NCBI GenBank assembly: GCA_964404745.1
Contig: CAYOLG010000001.1
Location: 124,001-188,000, forward strand
Direction: 5' to 3'
Length of the DNA: 64,000 nt
Source of the DNA: Pelagisphaera sp964404745
GTDB lineage: Bacteria > Verrucomicrobiota > Verrucomicrobiia > Opitutales > Opitutaceae
This document shows, piece by piece, positions 32,774 through 41,838 of this stretch. The notes beneath the pieces were generated by a model. It was not told where the DNA came from. It was given only the letters and a program-made list of their open reading frames with translations, and ran no database searches. Each line of letters starts with the position of its first letter. The first letter of the stretch is position 1. Made by a program: the position numbers and the translations under genes.

Positions 32774-34240
32774 CTAGTATTGGCGCCTCAAATTGCTGGG
32801 AAGGATGCCCAGTTCCTCGCGGTACTTGGCCACGGTTCTTCGGGCAATATTGATGTTCTTCTCTTTTAAAAGAGCGACAATGCCTTGGTCGCTGAGCGGT
32901 TTGGAAGGTTCTTCGTTGGAAGCGAGCTGCTGAATCATATCCTTAACGCTGGTATTGGAAATCGATTCGCCATCCCCTCCTTTGTATCCGGGAGTGAAGA
33001 AATACTTCATGTCGAAGACTCCGTGGGGCGTTTGGATGTACTTGTTAGCGATGGCCCGACTGACCGTGGTCTCGTGAACACCGACGGTATCGGCAACTTG
33101 GGTCATGGTACAGGGACGGAGTTTGGATATGCCTTCCTCGAGAAATTCGCTCTGGATATTCACGATCTCATTGGCAATACGCTCGATCGTTTGCTGGCGC
33201 TGCTCTATTGAGCTAATTAGGAATTTGCCCGATCGCATTTTTTCTTGGATGTATTCCTTCTCCTGTTTCGAGAGGCTGCCTTTGGCTATCATTTCCTTGT
33301 ATATGGGGCTGATGCGCAGGCGGGGAATGTAGTCGCTGTTTAGGGTGACTTTCCATTTGTCCTCATCGCGCTCGACGACGACGTCGGGCAAAACCGATCT
33401 ATTTGTATCCTCTGAATACTTACGTCCAGGCAAAGGGTTGAGCAACCCAATTTCGTCGATGGCAATCTTAACTTCCTCAGATGAAATCCCCATTTTCCGG
33501 GCTATATCCGGAATGCGGCGCCTTGTCAGGAGCTTGAAGTGGTTCTGCACGATCTCATAGGCGTCGGAATTTCGTAGGCCCAGAAGTTCTAATTGGGTCG
33601 CCAAGCAGTCCTGGAGATCGAACGCCCCGATGCCTGGAGGATCGAAAGATTTCAGAAGCCGATGCCCAGACTGCATTTCGCTCAACGATAGCCGGGAGGC
33701 GAGGGCTAGGTCGGAAAGGGGTGTGGCCAGGAAGCCATTATTGTCCAGGCTGCCGATGATGTATTCGACCGCCCTCATTTCCGTTTCGGAAATGTCGGCC
33801 AAGGTGGCTTGCGACAAAAGGTGCTCCTGAAGGGATTCTTCGTTTACCAGGGAATTATAGAAATGCTCTCGGCGTTCGGCGTCGTCGGAAGTGAAGCTTT
33901 GTCCAGAACTGTTTGCTTCGGCGAAGTGATCCCGCCAATCTTGGTCGAGCTTGTTGAGAATTTCGAAGGTTTCATCGAACTTCAATTCGTCGAACTCGCT
34001 GGAATCGTCATTGCTGGTGGAGTCGGAATCGGGATCGCTGGAATTGGAATCGTCTAGGCTGACGCTATCCATAGGCAACTCTTCCACGGAAGGATTGGTC
34101 TGTAGTTCCTCTTGAATAGTCGTACGCAGGTCTTGGGCAGCGACTTGCAGGATCTTCAAAGAATGCCGCAGTTGGGGGGCCAGAACTTGAGACTGCGTTT
34201 GCCTCTGCCTCAGTTCTTGATTAAATCCGTGCGCGGCCAT
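32774..34240 (-). CDS. rpoN: RNA polymerase sigma-54 factor
   Basis: Sigma-54 directs RNA polymerase to -24/-12 promoters that need an AAA+ activator. The 488-residue product has the glutamine/leucine-rich activator-interaction region I at the N-terminus (RQTQSQVLAPQLRHSLKILQ), an acidic region II (about 55-80, with DSDSTSNDDSSEFD), the core-binding region and, near the C-terminus, the HTH segment HETTVSRAIANKY and the RpoN box ARRTVAKYRE (466-475), which reads the -24 element. All regions are present. It is divergent from the iron-sulfur carrier gene; the 201 bp between must hold both promoters. Confidence 0.97.
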   Translation of the reverse strand: MAAHGFNQELRQRQTQSQVLAPQLRHSLKILQVAAQDLRTTIQEELQTNPSVEELPMDSVSLDDSNSSDPDSDSTSNDDSSEFDELKFDETFEILNKLDQDWRDHFAEANSSGQSFTSDDAERREHFYNSLVNEESLQEHLLSQATLADISETEMRAVEYIIGSLDNNGFLATPLSDLALASRLSLSEMQSGHRLLKSFDPPGIGAFDLQDCLATQLELLGLRNSDAYEIVQNHFKLLTRRRIPDIARKMGISSEEVKIAIDEIGLLNPLPGRKYSEDTNRSVLPDVVVERDEDKWKVTLNSDYIPRLRISPIYKEMIAKGSLSKQEKEYIQEKMRSGKFLISSIEQRQQTIERIANEIVNIQSEFLEEGISKLRPCTMTQVADTVGVHETTVSRAIANKYIQTPHGVFDMKYFFTPGYKGGDGESISNTSVKDMIQQLASNEEPSKPLSDQGIVALLKEKNINIARRTVAKYREELGILPSNLRRQY

Positions 34241-34406
34241 CGTATTTTTCTAATTGGTCGATGTGAGTTTAGAATGTGGCGTTGGTCCTGGTGCGAATTA
34301 GGTCGGATTTTGTCAGGTAAAGCGAGGTGTTTTGCAAGCTACTTGAAAGAGTTAGCGCGATTTATGCTGTGAAGTTATAATTTGCTTTACAACTAGACGG
34401 GGTCGC

Positions 34407-34435
34407 TTGACAGGAAACGGGAAATTTACTAAGGG
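34407..34435 (+). promoter_or_regulatory. promoter candidate for the A-type carrier gene
   Basis: Perfect TTGACA at 34407-34412, then TAAGGG at 34430-34435 after a 17-bp spacer (TACTAA at 34427 with 14 bp is an alternative). The start codon is at 34442, giving an almost leaderless message. Confidence 0.35.
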
Positions 34436-34441
34436 AAGTCT

Positions 34442-34759
34442 ATGATCACTCTAACGGAAAGCGCCGCTAAAAAGGTAGGAGAGCTCGAAAGGGAAAATGG
34501 CGACAGTGGCAAGAGGCTGCGTATTTTCGTCGAATCTGGAGGGTGTTCAGGTTTCCAGTATGGGATGTCCTTTGACATTGAGAAAGAGGGAGATCGGGTG
34601 CTCGATAGCCAGGGAGTTTCATTTTTAATGGATCCGAAGAGCCTCAGCTACATGGAGGGTAGCGAAATCGATTTTGATGACGGTTTGCAGGGAAAGGGTT
34701 TCGAGATCCGCAATCCCAAAGCCGAAAGTACGTGCGGCTGCGGCAAGTCGTTTAGCTAG
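34442..34759 (+). CDS. A-type iron-sulfur cluster carrier (ErpA/IscA family)
   Basis: A 105-residue A-type carrier that delivers Fe-S clusters to target proteins. The three ligand cysteines are present in the usual places: VESGGCSGFQYG (near residue 36) and ESTCGCGKSF at the C-terminus (CxC). The N-terminal ITLTESAAKKVGEL fits the family. ErpA, IscA and SufA cannot be told apart with confidence from sequence alone. It stands alone, without other isc or suf genes. Confidence 0.93.
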   Translation: MITLTESAAKKVGELERENGDSGKRLRIFVESGGCSGFQYGMSFDIEKEGDRVLDSQGVSFLMDPKSLSYMEGSEIDFDDGLQGKGFEIRNPKAESTCGCGKSFS

Positions 34760-35133
34760 TCGGGGTTCTGGTCCATATCAAGGCCCTCCGATCAAATGGC
34801 TGGACCGGCCAAGTTTGCGTTGTTTGTACGCGCAGCGCCACAGCCTTCCCGGGAATACAGGTCAGCATAACAATGAATGATGATCATTTGTTGCAGGATA
34901 TTCGCTTGCGAGCGATTGTTTCACTGGATTTGACCGTCGCTGGTTCGCTCGCAAGCGATCTTCCTGCATGGCAAACGACTCAAGTTGACGGCCATGTGTG
35001 GGGTGAGATCTCGGTGGCGCTGGCCCAGTGCCCACGCTCTTAAGATCGTTTTGTGGCTGCTCGGCTTGCACCGCCGTAGCATAGCGAAGGCGGGAGGCCG
35101 GCCTTTGATGCCATTTGATAGTTTCGGTTCCCC
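34760..35133. other. intergenic region, 374 bp
   Basis: No supported gene. It contains the paired inverted repeat at 34893-34967 and a further imperfect palindrome near 35069-35091 (CCGCC...GGCGG, with GTAGCATAGCGAAG between). Open frames through it have no family motif. Confidence 0.55.
34893..34967. repeat. REP-like inverted repeat with palindromic arms
   Basis: The left arm, GCAGGA then TCGCTTGCGAGCGA (34893-34915), matches the reverse complement of the right arm (34945-34967) with three mismatches over 23 bp. The core TCGCT-TGCG-AGCGA is itself a palindrome. The layout matches the elements at 2197 and 32673. Confidence 0.6.
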
Positions 35134-35829
35134 TCATGCTCGGGCGATGTGCAGGGCGACGCTTCCGAAGGCCAAGGGAATCGCTTCAACAACCGAAAAT
35201 CCAGCTTCCCGTAATTCTTGGCTGATGCCTTTTCGATCCGGAAAGGCTTCGATCGATTCCGATAGGTATTGGTAGGCCGCTTTGTCCCCAGTGATTAGGG
35301 AAGCCATGTTAGGCATAAGGGTTTTCAAGTAGTAGTAATAGAAGGGCCGATAAATTGGGTGGGGTTGCGAAAACTCGAGAATGAAGAGATGGCCGGTCTC
35401 TTTTCGCAGGACCCGTTTCATTTCCAACAGACCGGCGGCCCGGTTTTCCAAATTGCGGTAGCCGAAAGCTATGGTTGTCGCGTCAGCCCAGCCCGATTCG
35501 ATGGGCAGGGAAAGAATGTCGCCGACACTGAAATCGATACGGTCATTCCCGAGAGTCGCTTGTTTTAATTTCGCTCGCTCGATCATGGGCTCGCAAAAAT
35601 CGAGGGCCCGGATTTCGACGGATTCTGGCAAGGCTCGGCTTAGGGCGAAAGCGACATCGCCGCTGCCAGTCGCGAGGTCGAGCGCCCGCTTTGGCTGTCG
35701 CCATTCCACTTCGTCGACGAGGCGATCCCTCCAGATTCGATCAATGCCGAAACTCAGCAAGCGATTGGCAAGGTCGTAGCGCTCGGCTATCCTGCCGAAC
35801 ATGGCGTTGACTTGGGCCCCTTCTGGCAT
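35134..35829 (-). CDS. ubiE: demethylmenaquinone/ubiquinone methyltransferase
   Basis: UbiE/MenG adds the ring methyl group in menaquinone (and, where present, ubiquinone) synthesis using SAM. The 231-residue product has MFGRIAERYDLANRLLSFGIDRIWR, SAM motif I LDLATGSGDVAFAL, the NFG-like signature as TTIAFGYRNLEN, LLEMKRVLRK with FILEFSQP, and YQYLSESIEAFPDRKGI. The pattern is diagnostic for the family; menaquinone is the likely substrate in Verrucomicrobia, which is inference. It lies 35 bp downstream of the ClpX-like gene on the minus strand. Confidence 0.95.
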   Translation of the reverse strand: MPEGAQVNAMFGRIAERYDLANRLLSFGIDRIWRDRLVDEVEWRQPKRALDLATGSGDVAFALSRALPESVEIRALDFCEPMIERAKLKQATLGNDRIDFSVGDILSLPIESGWADATTIAFGYRNLENRAAGLLEMKRVLRKETGHLFILEFSQPHPIYRPFYYYYLKTLMPNMASLITGDKAAYQYLSESIEAFPDRKGISQELREAGFSVVEAIPLAFGSVALHIARA

Positions 35830-35864
35830 GGGTAATCAAATTCTCGGTTCTGGCAGCACCCCGT

Positions 35865-37478
35865 TCAGTCCTGCTCTTCGCTTTGTTGATCGCGATAGCT
35901 TCTAACCACCCAATCGGAGAGCTCTTTCTCGGCGTTTTTGATTACCGACTCGGTTATGGGAAAGACGGTTTGACCGGTGTTGCGTGAGATCAGTGTCAAG
36001 CCGTGGTGGAAGTCGCGAAATTTGCGTTCGCAGATGGCCCGGATCGTCTTGTCCTCCTCTAGGCTTTGATCCACCAAAGCGCTGATGGCCTCCTCGTCGA
36101 AATCGAGCTTAAAGCCGTATTCCTCCTTAAAGCGCTGCCCGTAGGCGTTCACTTCGTCGGAGAGTACGGTTCGTTGCTCGGATGCGTTTTCTCGGAGCAG
36201 GGCTTTCAGTTCCTCCGATGGATTCTCGACCGTTGATTCAGACACCTTGAATTGCTTGATTCCCGTTGACGGAAGTTCGAATTTGAAGTCCCGAAAGACC
36301 CGTTCCAAGACAGTCATCAATCCCCGTGCCCCAGTCTTTTCCTTGTAGGCCTTCTCGGAGACCTTTCGCAAGGCATCCTTGGATACATTTAGCTTGATTT
36401 CGTAGCCTTCAAAATCGGATAGGTATTGGGCGAGTATGCTGCCCTCAGATGAGGTTAAAATCTGCAGCAAGTCGTCTGGCTGTAAATGCTGGCAAGCGAC
36501 CCGAACTGGGAGCCTGCCGATAAACTCGGGCTCGAATCCGTAGTCGATGAAATCGCGAGTCTCCACTTTGGCTAGGAAATCGTCGCTTTCCTCGTCCAAA
36601 GCGTTCCGGGAGGCCCCGAATCCCATCGATGTCGTGGTCAGGCGTTTCCTGACGGATTCCCCCAGCTTGTCGAAAGCGCCGCTAACGATAAAAAGGATGT
36701 GTCGCGTATTGATGGTTTTCTTACGGGCCTTCCCTGTTTGTTGAAAGTCCATCATCGCTTGCATCTGTCCGAGGAGGTCGGTTTGGCTTTGGAGATTCAC
36801 GTCCGTATCCTCCATTAGCTTAAGGAGGTTGATTTGTACGCCTCTACCGGATACATCTCGTCCATGATCTCCCTTCTGAGCGATCTTGTCGATCTCATCG
36901 ATGTAAATGATTCCGTACTGGGCCAATTCTACGTCGCCATTAGCTTGCTTGACCAAATCGCGGACCAGGTCGTCGACATCGCCGCCAACATATCCCGTTT
37001 CCGAGAATTTGGTGGCGTCGGCCTTAACGAAAGGAACGCCAACCAGTTTGGCGACATTGCGCATCAAATAGGTCTTCCCGACTCCGGTGGGCCCCAAGAG
37101 AATGATATTCTGCTTGGCGTAGTCCCGTTCCCTCAAGTCAGGATTCTCCAAGCATTTGCGCACATGGTTGAAGTGGTCGCAAATGGCCACGGAGATGACT
37201 TTTTTTGCTTCCCGTTGCTGTATGACGAATCGGTCCAGGTAATCGCGGATCTCCCGAGGTTTTAGATTGAATTCGTGAATGCGTTTGAGCGCCTCTTCCC
37301 TCTCGGTATCTTCCTCTTTTGGCGGTTTCTCTTTCGACGGTTCTGAGGTAGAGGCCGCTCCGCTTTGCGGTCCGAATTGGCCCCCCATCGGGAAGAAGAC
37401 CTTCCCTTGCTTGAAGGCCTGATCGAGATTCTTCTTCAATTCCTCCATGGGATCGCTTGGCTCGTCATTTTTGCTCAT
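35865..37478 (-). CDS. ClpX-like AAA+ ATPase without the zinc-binding domain
   Basis: A 537-residue AAA+ unfoldase related to ClpX. The P-loop GPTGVGKTYLM (Lys135), ATKFSETGYVGGDVD, Walker B YIDEIDKIA, and sensor/arginine-finger region EFIGRLPV match ClpX, and MGFGAS stands where the IGF loop docks on ClpP. There is no N-terminal Cys4 zinc-binding domain; instead a short acidic and glycine-rich tail precedes the AAA+ core. The C-terminus extends past the ClpX D2 domain by about 100 residues (ending SYRDQQSEEQD). Such ClpX-like proteins are known in several phyla, with adaptors unknown. The start is taken at ATG 37478 (another at 37496); the frame open to 37937 runs antisense to the HU gene. 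Confidence 0.85.
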   Translation of the reverse strand: MSKNDEPSDPMEELKKNLDQAFKQGKVFFPMGGQFGPQSGAASTSEPSKEKPPKEEDTEREEALKRIHEFNLKPREIRDYLDRFVIQQREAKKVISVAICDHFNHVRKCLENPDLRERDYAKQNIILLGPTGVGKTYLMRNVAKLVGVPFVKADATKFSETGYVGGDVDDLVRDLVKQANGDVELAQYGIIYIDEIDKIAQKGDHGRDVSGRGVQINLLKLMEDTDVNLQSQTDLLGQMQAMMDFQQTGKARKKTINTRHILFIVSGAFDKLGESVRKRLTTTSMGFGASRNALDEESDDFLAKVETRDFIDYGFEPEFIGRLPVRVACQHLQPDDLLQILTSSEGSILAQYLSDFEGYEIKLNVSKDALRKVSEKAYKEKTGARGLMTVLERVFRDFKFELPSTGIKQFKVSESTVENPSEELKALLRENASEQRTVLSDEVNAYGQRFKEEYGFKLDFDEEAISALVDQSLEEDKTIRAICERKFRDFHHGLTLISRNTGQTVFPITESVIKNAEKELSDWVVRSYRDQQSEEQD

Positions 37479-37577
37479 CGCGGGCGTAAATTGCATGGCT
37501 TTGAGGTTGACGCAACCTAAACTGCGAAAGTAGCTTAGGGGTGGTTCATCACAAAAAACGTTATACACTAGCTCCCC

Positions 37578-37889
37578 ATGTCTAACAACCTTACCAAGCG
37601 CGACATCGTTCTGAAGATTTTCGAAAGTATGAAAGACATTCCTCAGAGCAAAATCCAGGAGAATGTGCAAATGACACTGGACATCATTCTGGATGCGCTG
37701 GCCGAAGGAAGAAACGTCGAATTGCGCAATTTTGGGGTGTTTGAAGTTCAGAAGCGCAAGGCGCGGGTGGGTCGTAATCCGAACCGGCCGGAGACGGACG
37801 TCGTCATCCCGACGAGGGCTGTAGTCAAGTTTAAGGCGGGTAAGGTATTGAAATCGCGGATCAAGGAGATTGATCTGGATTCGATCTAG
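37578..37889 (+). CDS. HU/IHF-family DNA-binding protein
   Basis: A 103-residue histone-like protein. It has the DNA-bending family pattern: TKRDIVLKIFESM at the N-terminus, QMTLDIILDALAEGRNVELRNFGVFEV, and the beta-arm motif RKARVGRNPNRPETDVVIP, ending with the KFKAGKVLK helix. Proline in the arm (GRNPxR) is the intercalating residue. It binds and bends DNA in the nucleoid. HU and IHF cannot be told apart here. It is divergent from the ClpX-like gene, with 99 bp between them. Confidence 0.94.
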   Translation: MSNNLTKRDIVLKIFESMKDIPQSKIQENVQMTLDIILDALAEGRNVELRNFGVFEVQKRKARVGRNPNRPETDVVIPTRAVVKFKAGKVLKSRIKEIDLDSI

Positions 37890-37930
37890 AAGAAGCTGTC
37901 GTTGCCCTTTCCGAGCGTCCAAGCTCGACC

Positions 37931-37958
37931 TTGACACGCTAGTGGGCGCGTCTAGGGC
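37931..37958 (+). promoter_or_regulatory. promoter candidate for hisS
   Basis: Perfect TTGACA at 37931-37936, 16-bp spacer, TAGGGC at 37953-37958; hisS starts at 37976. The pattern resembles the candidates at 2429 and 13739. Confidence 0.35.
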
Positions 37959-37975
37959 ATTCTAGCGATAACGCC

Positions 37976-39301
37976 ATGCCTGAGTTTAAATCATTGCCCG
38001 GCTTTCGAGATTTTTATCCGGAAGCATTTTCCCAGCGCCGATTCCTTTTCCAGATCTGGAGGCAGGTGGCCGTTCGCTTTGGTTTCCGGGAATTTGATGG
38101 ACCGGTCTTAGAGTCCTTAGAGCTGTTCAAAGCGAAGTCGGGTGACGAGATCGAGGGTCAACTGTTCAGTTTCGAAGACAAGGGAGGGCGAGAGGTTTCC
38201 TTGAGGCCTGAATTAACCCCTACCTTGGCCCGCATGGTTGGGGCTCAAGCGAATTCGCTCAAAAAGCCGATCAAATGGTTCAGCATTGGAGATAATTTTC
38301 GCTACGAGCGCATGCAAAAGGGCAGGCTGCGTTGCTTTACTCAATTGAACGCCGATATTCTGGGTGAGCCTGGGGCGTCAGCGGAAATTGAATTGGTTTC
38401 CTTGCTCATTCAGACATTGCAGGGGTTCGGTTTGGGTCCGGACGACTTCTACATTCGCTTGAGTGATCGCAATCTCTGGATGCTGTACATGAAAGCGATT
38501 GGTTTCAATGAAGAGACGCCTAGAATTCTGGAAGCGGTAGACAAGTGGGAGCGCATGCCGGAAGCAGCGATGGCGGAACGCTTGAATCAAATTGTCGGTG
38601 AAGACAGGGCTCCCGGCTTGCGCGAGTCTATCAATAGCTTTCTTCAGATGAAATCCGTGGATGAAGTGCTTGAAGCGTTTTCCGCTGCCTCGCCGAACTC
38701 GGGGCAAAGAGCGGAAATCGAAGCGAGGATTCAGGAATGGAACGATTTACTGGCTGGATTGGAGGCGATGGGGTTGTCTCAGTTCGTGGAGATGGATATG
38801 AGTATCGTTCGCGGACTGGCCTACTACACGGGATTCGTTTTCGAGGCCTTCGACCGAGCCAAGGAAAACCGGGCGATCGCTGGAGGGGGACGCTACGATA
38901 ACCTGGTTAAAAAAATGGGAGGACCGGACATGCCGGCTGTCGGATTTGGAATGGGCGATGTCGTATTGGCTGACGTTTTGAAGGAGCGTAGTCTTGAGCC
39001 GAAGTTCGTAGATACGCTCGATGTATTTGTTGCCATTGGAGGCGACGCGGAGCGCCCAATCGCTTTGTCGGATATCAATCTTCTCAGGCAAAGCGGATTT
39101 TCAGTTGACTATCCATTCAAGAACCAAGCTCTGGGAAAACAGTTGAAGGTGGCGAGCTCGAGCGGGGCCCGATTCGCCTTGATTTACGGTTCGGAAGAAG
39201 TGGAACGAGATGAGGTGACGATCCGCAACCTCGCTAATCGAGAGGAGGAAAGAGCCCCTCGGAGCCGACTTTTACCGCTCTTGCGAGAAAGGCTGAGCTA
39301 G
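37976..39301 (+). CDS. hisS: histidyl-tRNA synthetase
   Basis: Charges tRNA-His, class II synthetase. The 441-residue product begins with the FKSLPGFRDFYPE segment (motif 1 region), then LRPELTPTLARM, motif 2 GDNFRYERMQKGRLRCFTQ, the histidine-binding LAYYTGFVFE (HisA motif), and motif 3 in GFGMGDVVL, with GGGRYDNLV between. The C-terminal anticodon-binding domain covers about residues 345-441. The motif 2 sequence ERMQKGR replaces the common ERPQxGR. It is followed 8 bp later by an anchored hydrolase. Confidence 0.95.
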   Translation: MPEFKSLPGFRDFYPEAFSQRRFLFQIWRQVAVRFGFREFDGPVLESLELFKAKSGDEIEGQLFSFEDKGGREVSLRPELTPTLARMVGAQANSLKKPIKWFSIGDNFRYERMQKGRLRCFTQLNADILGEPGASAEIELVSLLIQTLQGFGLGPDDFYIRLSDRNLWMLYMKAIGFNEETPRILEAVDKWERMPEAAMAERLNQIVGEDRAPGLRESINSFLQMKSVDEVLEAFSAASPNSGQRAEIEARIQEWNDLLAGLEAMGLSQFVEMDMSIVRGLAYYTGFVFEAFDRAKENRAIAGGGRYDNLVKKMGGPDMPAVGFGMGDVVLADVLKERSLEPKFVDTLDVFVAIGGDAERPIALSDINLLRQSGFSVDYPFKNQALGKQLKVASSSGARFALIYGSEEVERDEVTIRNLANREEERAPRSRLLPLLRERLS

Positions 39302-39309
39302 AGATTAGT

Positions 39310-40134
39310 ATGGAAAGCGCGGAAAGGAGGACGAGGGGCAATCCGCTCAACGCCCTTCTAATGTTGGCTACCGCGGCTATCGTGTTCTTTGCCTTTTATG
39401 CCCGCCAAAGCGCGAACGACTTCCTTTATCGCCCGCCCCCAAAATCCAGCTACGAGCCGGATGAGGAATTTCAGTTTTTTAGTGCCAAGGATGGAAAGAA
39501 GATCCACTTTTTTTGGGCGAATGACAAACAATCGGCCCGGACGGCGCTGTATTTTTGCGGGAGCGGCGAAGACTTAGCCGCGGCAATGCCGCTACTTAGC
39601 TCTTACCAGTTACGAGGATTCAACGTTGCCAGCATTGAATATCGAGGATTTGGCTACAGCGAAGGGAAGCCAAGCCAAGCCGCATTGTTCGAGGATGGAT
39701 TGGCGATCTACGACTTCATAGCGGGAGAGATTGGTGGAGATGAATCGAGTATGATTCTCCATGGGCATTCTCTGGGAGGAGCTGTCGCCATGGAGATTGC
39801 TGCCCGTAGGAAGCCGGGAGCTTTGATCCTGGAATCGAGCTTCAACAGCGCTTATAGCGTTTTGCTGGGAATGGACTGGATTCCTGGGGACTTGTATCGC
39901 AACAAAGCGAAAGCGGAGAATGTTGCCTGCCCGGTACTTCTAATCCACGGCGAGAACGATTCCATAGTCCCGCTAGCTAACGTTGTCGATCTGGCCAGCG
40001 GTTTTCCCGAGCAGGATCGCGTTAGCCGCTATTTCGTGTCTGGAGGAGGGCACTCCGACCTCCCTGCTGTTGCTGGAATCGGCTATTGGTCTAGCATCGA
40101 ATCCTTCATTCGAAAGCTCGATTCGAATCGCTGA
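39310..40134 (+). CDS. membrane-anchored alpha/beta hydrolase
   Basis: A 274-residue hydrolase with one N-terminal membrane helix (about 15-30, LNALLMLATAAIVFFAFY). The fold and triad resemble the BEM46/ABHD13 group: nucleophile elbow HGHSLGGAV, aspartate in HGENDSIVP and histidine in SGGGHSDLP. YRGFGYSEGKPS precedes the elbow as in that group. Substrate is unknown; a peptidase or esterase of the outer face of the inner membrane is possible. It starts 8 bp after hisS and ends 87 bp before serA. Confidence 0.85.
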   Translation: MESAERRTRGNPLNALLMLATAAIVFFAFYARQSANDFLYRPPPKSSYEPDEEFQFFSAKDGKKIHFFWANDKQSARTALYFCGSGEDLAAAMPLLSSYQLRGFNVASIEYRGFGYSEGKPSQAALFEDGLAIYDFIAGEIGGDESSMILHGHSLGGAVAMEIAARRKPGALILESSFNSAYSVLLGMDWIPGDLYRNKAKAENVACPVLLIHGENDSIVPLANVVDLASGFPEQDRVSRYFVSGGGHSDLPAVAGIGYWSSIESFIRKLDSNR

Positions 40135-40221
40135 AAACGCGGTGGGAAAGGGGTATCCCCGTAGGACTATTATCTATTGCTTTTTGGCAGGCATCACCTT
40201 TTATGAGGCCTCTTTTTTCCG

Positions 40222-41829
40222 ATGAAAATCCTAGTAGCCGACAAACTATCTTCGGTAGGAATCGATTTCCTCAAAGTGCAGGAAGGTTTCGACGTGATCG
40301 AAATCTACGAGCTGCCCAAAGACGAGCGCCAGAAAAAGCTCTTGGAATTAGCTCCCGAGGTATCGGGTATTATCGTTCGGAGCGATTCGAGGATAACGCG
40401 AGAAGTCCTGGAAAACGCGCCTAATCTGAAAGCGGTTGGCCGGGCAGGCGTCGGTGTTGACAACATAGATATCGAGGCAGCGACCGACCATGGAGTCGTT
40501 GTGATGAACACGCCTGGCGGCAATACCATCGCCACAGCGGAGCTGACCTTTACCCACATGCTTTGCGGCGCTCGTCCCGTTGCCCAGGCGGTAGCGTCTA
40601 TGAAGGCTGGACGATGGGACAGGAAGATCCTGGTGGGAAGCGAATTGCGCGGCAAGACCTTGGGCATTTGCGGAATGGGCAGGATCGGGGGCGAAGTTGC
40701 TAAGCGGGCCAAAGCCTTTGAGATGACAGTAATTGCTTATGATCCGTTTCTAACGGAATCTAGAGCGAAAGTGATGGGCGTGGAGCAGGTAGAAAAAGAT
40801 GAAATGTTCGCGCGATCTGACTATATCACCGTGCACATGCCCTTGACGGACCAAACTAGGCACATGATTGATGAAGCGGCCATCTCGAAAATGAAAGATG
40901 GCGTTCGCCTTTTCAACTGCGCTCGCGGTGGCATCATCAAAGAGTCGGCGCTTCTGGAAGCTGTCGAAAGTGGAAAAGTGGCTGTGGCTGGCCTGGATGT
41001 TTACGAGGAAGAGCCTCCCAGGGAGGACCATCCTCTGCGCGGGCATCCGAACATCAATCTAACGCCGCATTTGGGGGCATCGACACAAGAAGCCCAGGAA
41101 AGCGTAGGTCTGGAAATTGCCCAGGCGATCGTAGACGCGGTCAAGGGAGGGGAAATTCGAAACGCTATCAATATGCCTTCCCTCGATGCGGAGACAATTG
41201 AGAAAGTGGGTCCGTATCTGGATCTTTGTTCCAAGCTCGGCACATTCGTGCAGCAAATCGCTTTGGACAAAGTGGAGAGCCTGGCGATCTATTATTATGG
41301 TAAGGTAGTGGATGTGGACTCAGACTCGTTGACACGAGGAGTGCTGAGAGGATTTCTGCAAAACATATCGGGTCGCAATGTGAATTTCGTCAACGCTCGG
41401 GTGCTGGTGGATAGCCTCGGCGTGGGAGTCGAAGTGGTTAAATCTAGCGAGGAATCCGACTACACGGAGCTTATTAAAGTCCAAGCCACCTGTCGCGACG
41501 GAGAGGTTGTATCCGTTGAGGGCACGCTGATGGGAAAAGGGAATTCGCCAAGAATTGTATCCATAAATGGCAGAGAGGTTGAATTGGAGCCCTGCGGACA
41601 TGTGCTGGTGGTAGCCAACAGCGACGAGACCGGGATTGTTGGGCAGCTGGGCACGATAATCGGTGATGCGGGTGTGAATATCGCGTCGATGTCGCTGAGT
41701 CGAAATCAGGTGGGAGGAATTGCCATCAATTTGGCCGGACTAGATAGTCCGCTCGATGAAGCGGCCATGGCCAAAATAGCGGCTGTCAAAGCCATTAAGC
41801 AAGCTAAGCTCGTACACCTGGAATGCTGA
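40222..41829 (+). CDS. serA: D-3-phosphoglycerate dehydrogenase
   Basis: First step of serine synthesis, NAD-dependent. The 535-residue product is the long form: a D-2-hydroxyacid dehydrogenase core with GRAGVGVDNID, the NAD motif LGICGMGRIGGEVAKRA, FNCARGGIIKESAL and TPHLGASTQEAQESV (catalytic arginine, glutamate and histidine regions), followed by an ASB domain (about 320-450) and a C-terminal ACT domain (about 460-535, VLVVANSDETGIVGQLGTIIG) that may sense serine. It opens the operon serA-plsY-hom-lysC-thrC-cimA. Confidence 0.96.
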   Translation: MKILVADKLSSVGIDFLKVQEGFDVIEIYELPKDERQKKLLELAPEVSGIIVRSDSRITREVLENAPNLKAVGRAGVGVDNIDIEAATDHGVVVMNTPGGNTIATAELTFTHMLCGARPVAQAVASMKAGRWDRKILVGSELRGKTLGICGMGRIGGEVAKRAKAFEMTVIAYDPFLTESRAKVMGVEQVEKDEMFARSDYITVHMPLTDQTRHMIDEAAISKMKDGVRLFNCARGGIIKESALLEAVESGKVAVAGLDVYEEEPPREDHPLRGHPNINLTPHLGASTQEAQESVGLEIAQAIVDAVKGGEIRNAINMPSLDAETIEKVGPYLDLCSKLGTFVQQIALDKVESLAIYYYGKVVDVDSDSLTRGVLRGFLQNISGRNVNFVNARVLVDSLGVGVEVVKSSEESDYTELIKVQATCRDGEVVSVEGTLMGKGNSPRIVSINGREVELEPCGHVLVVANSDETGIVGQLGTIIGDAGVNIASMSLSRNQVGGIAINLAGLDSPLDEAAMAKIAAVKAIKQAKLVHLEC

Positions 41830-41838
41830 TAGACTGAC

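Noticed and set aside
34862..35137. Open frame through the intergenic REP-like region
   Set aside because: It is read out of a palindromic repeat and has no family motif.
37479..37937. Upstream extension of the ClpX-like frame by about 150 residues
   Set aside because: It runs antisense to the well-supported HU-family gene and lacks homology.
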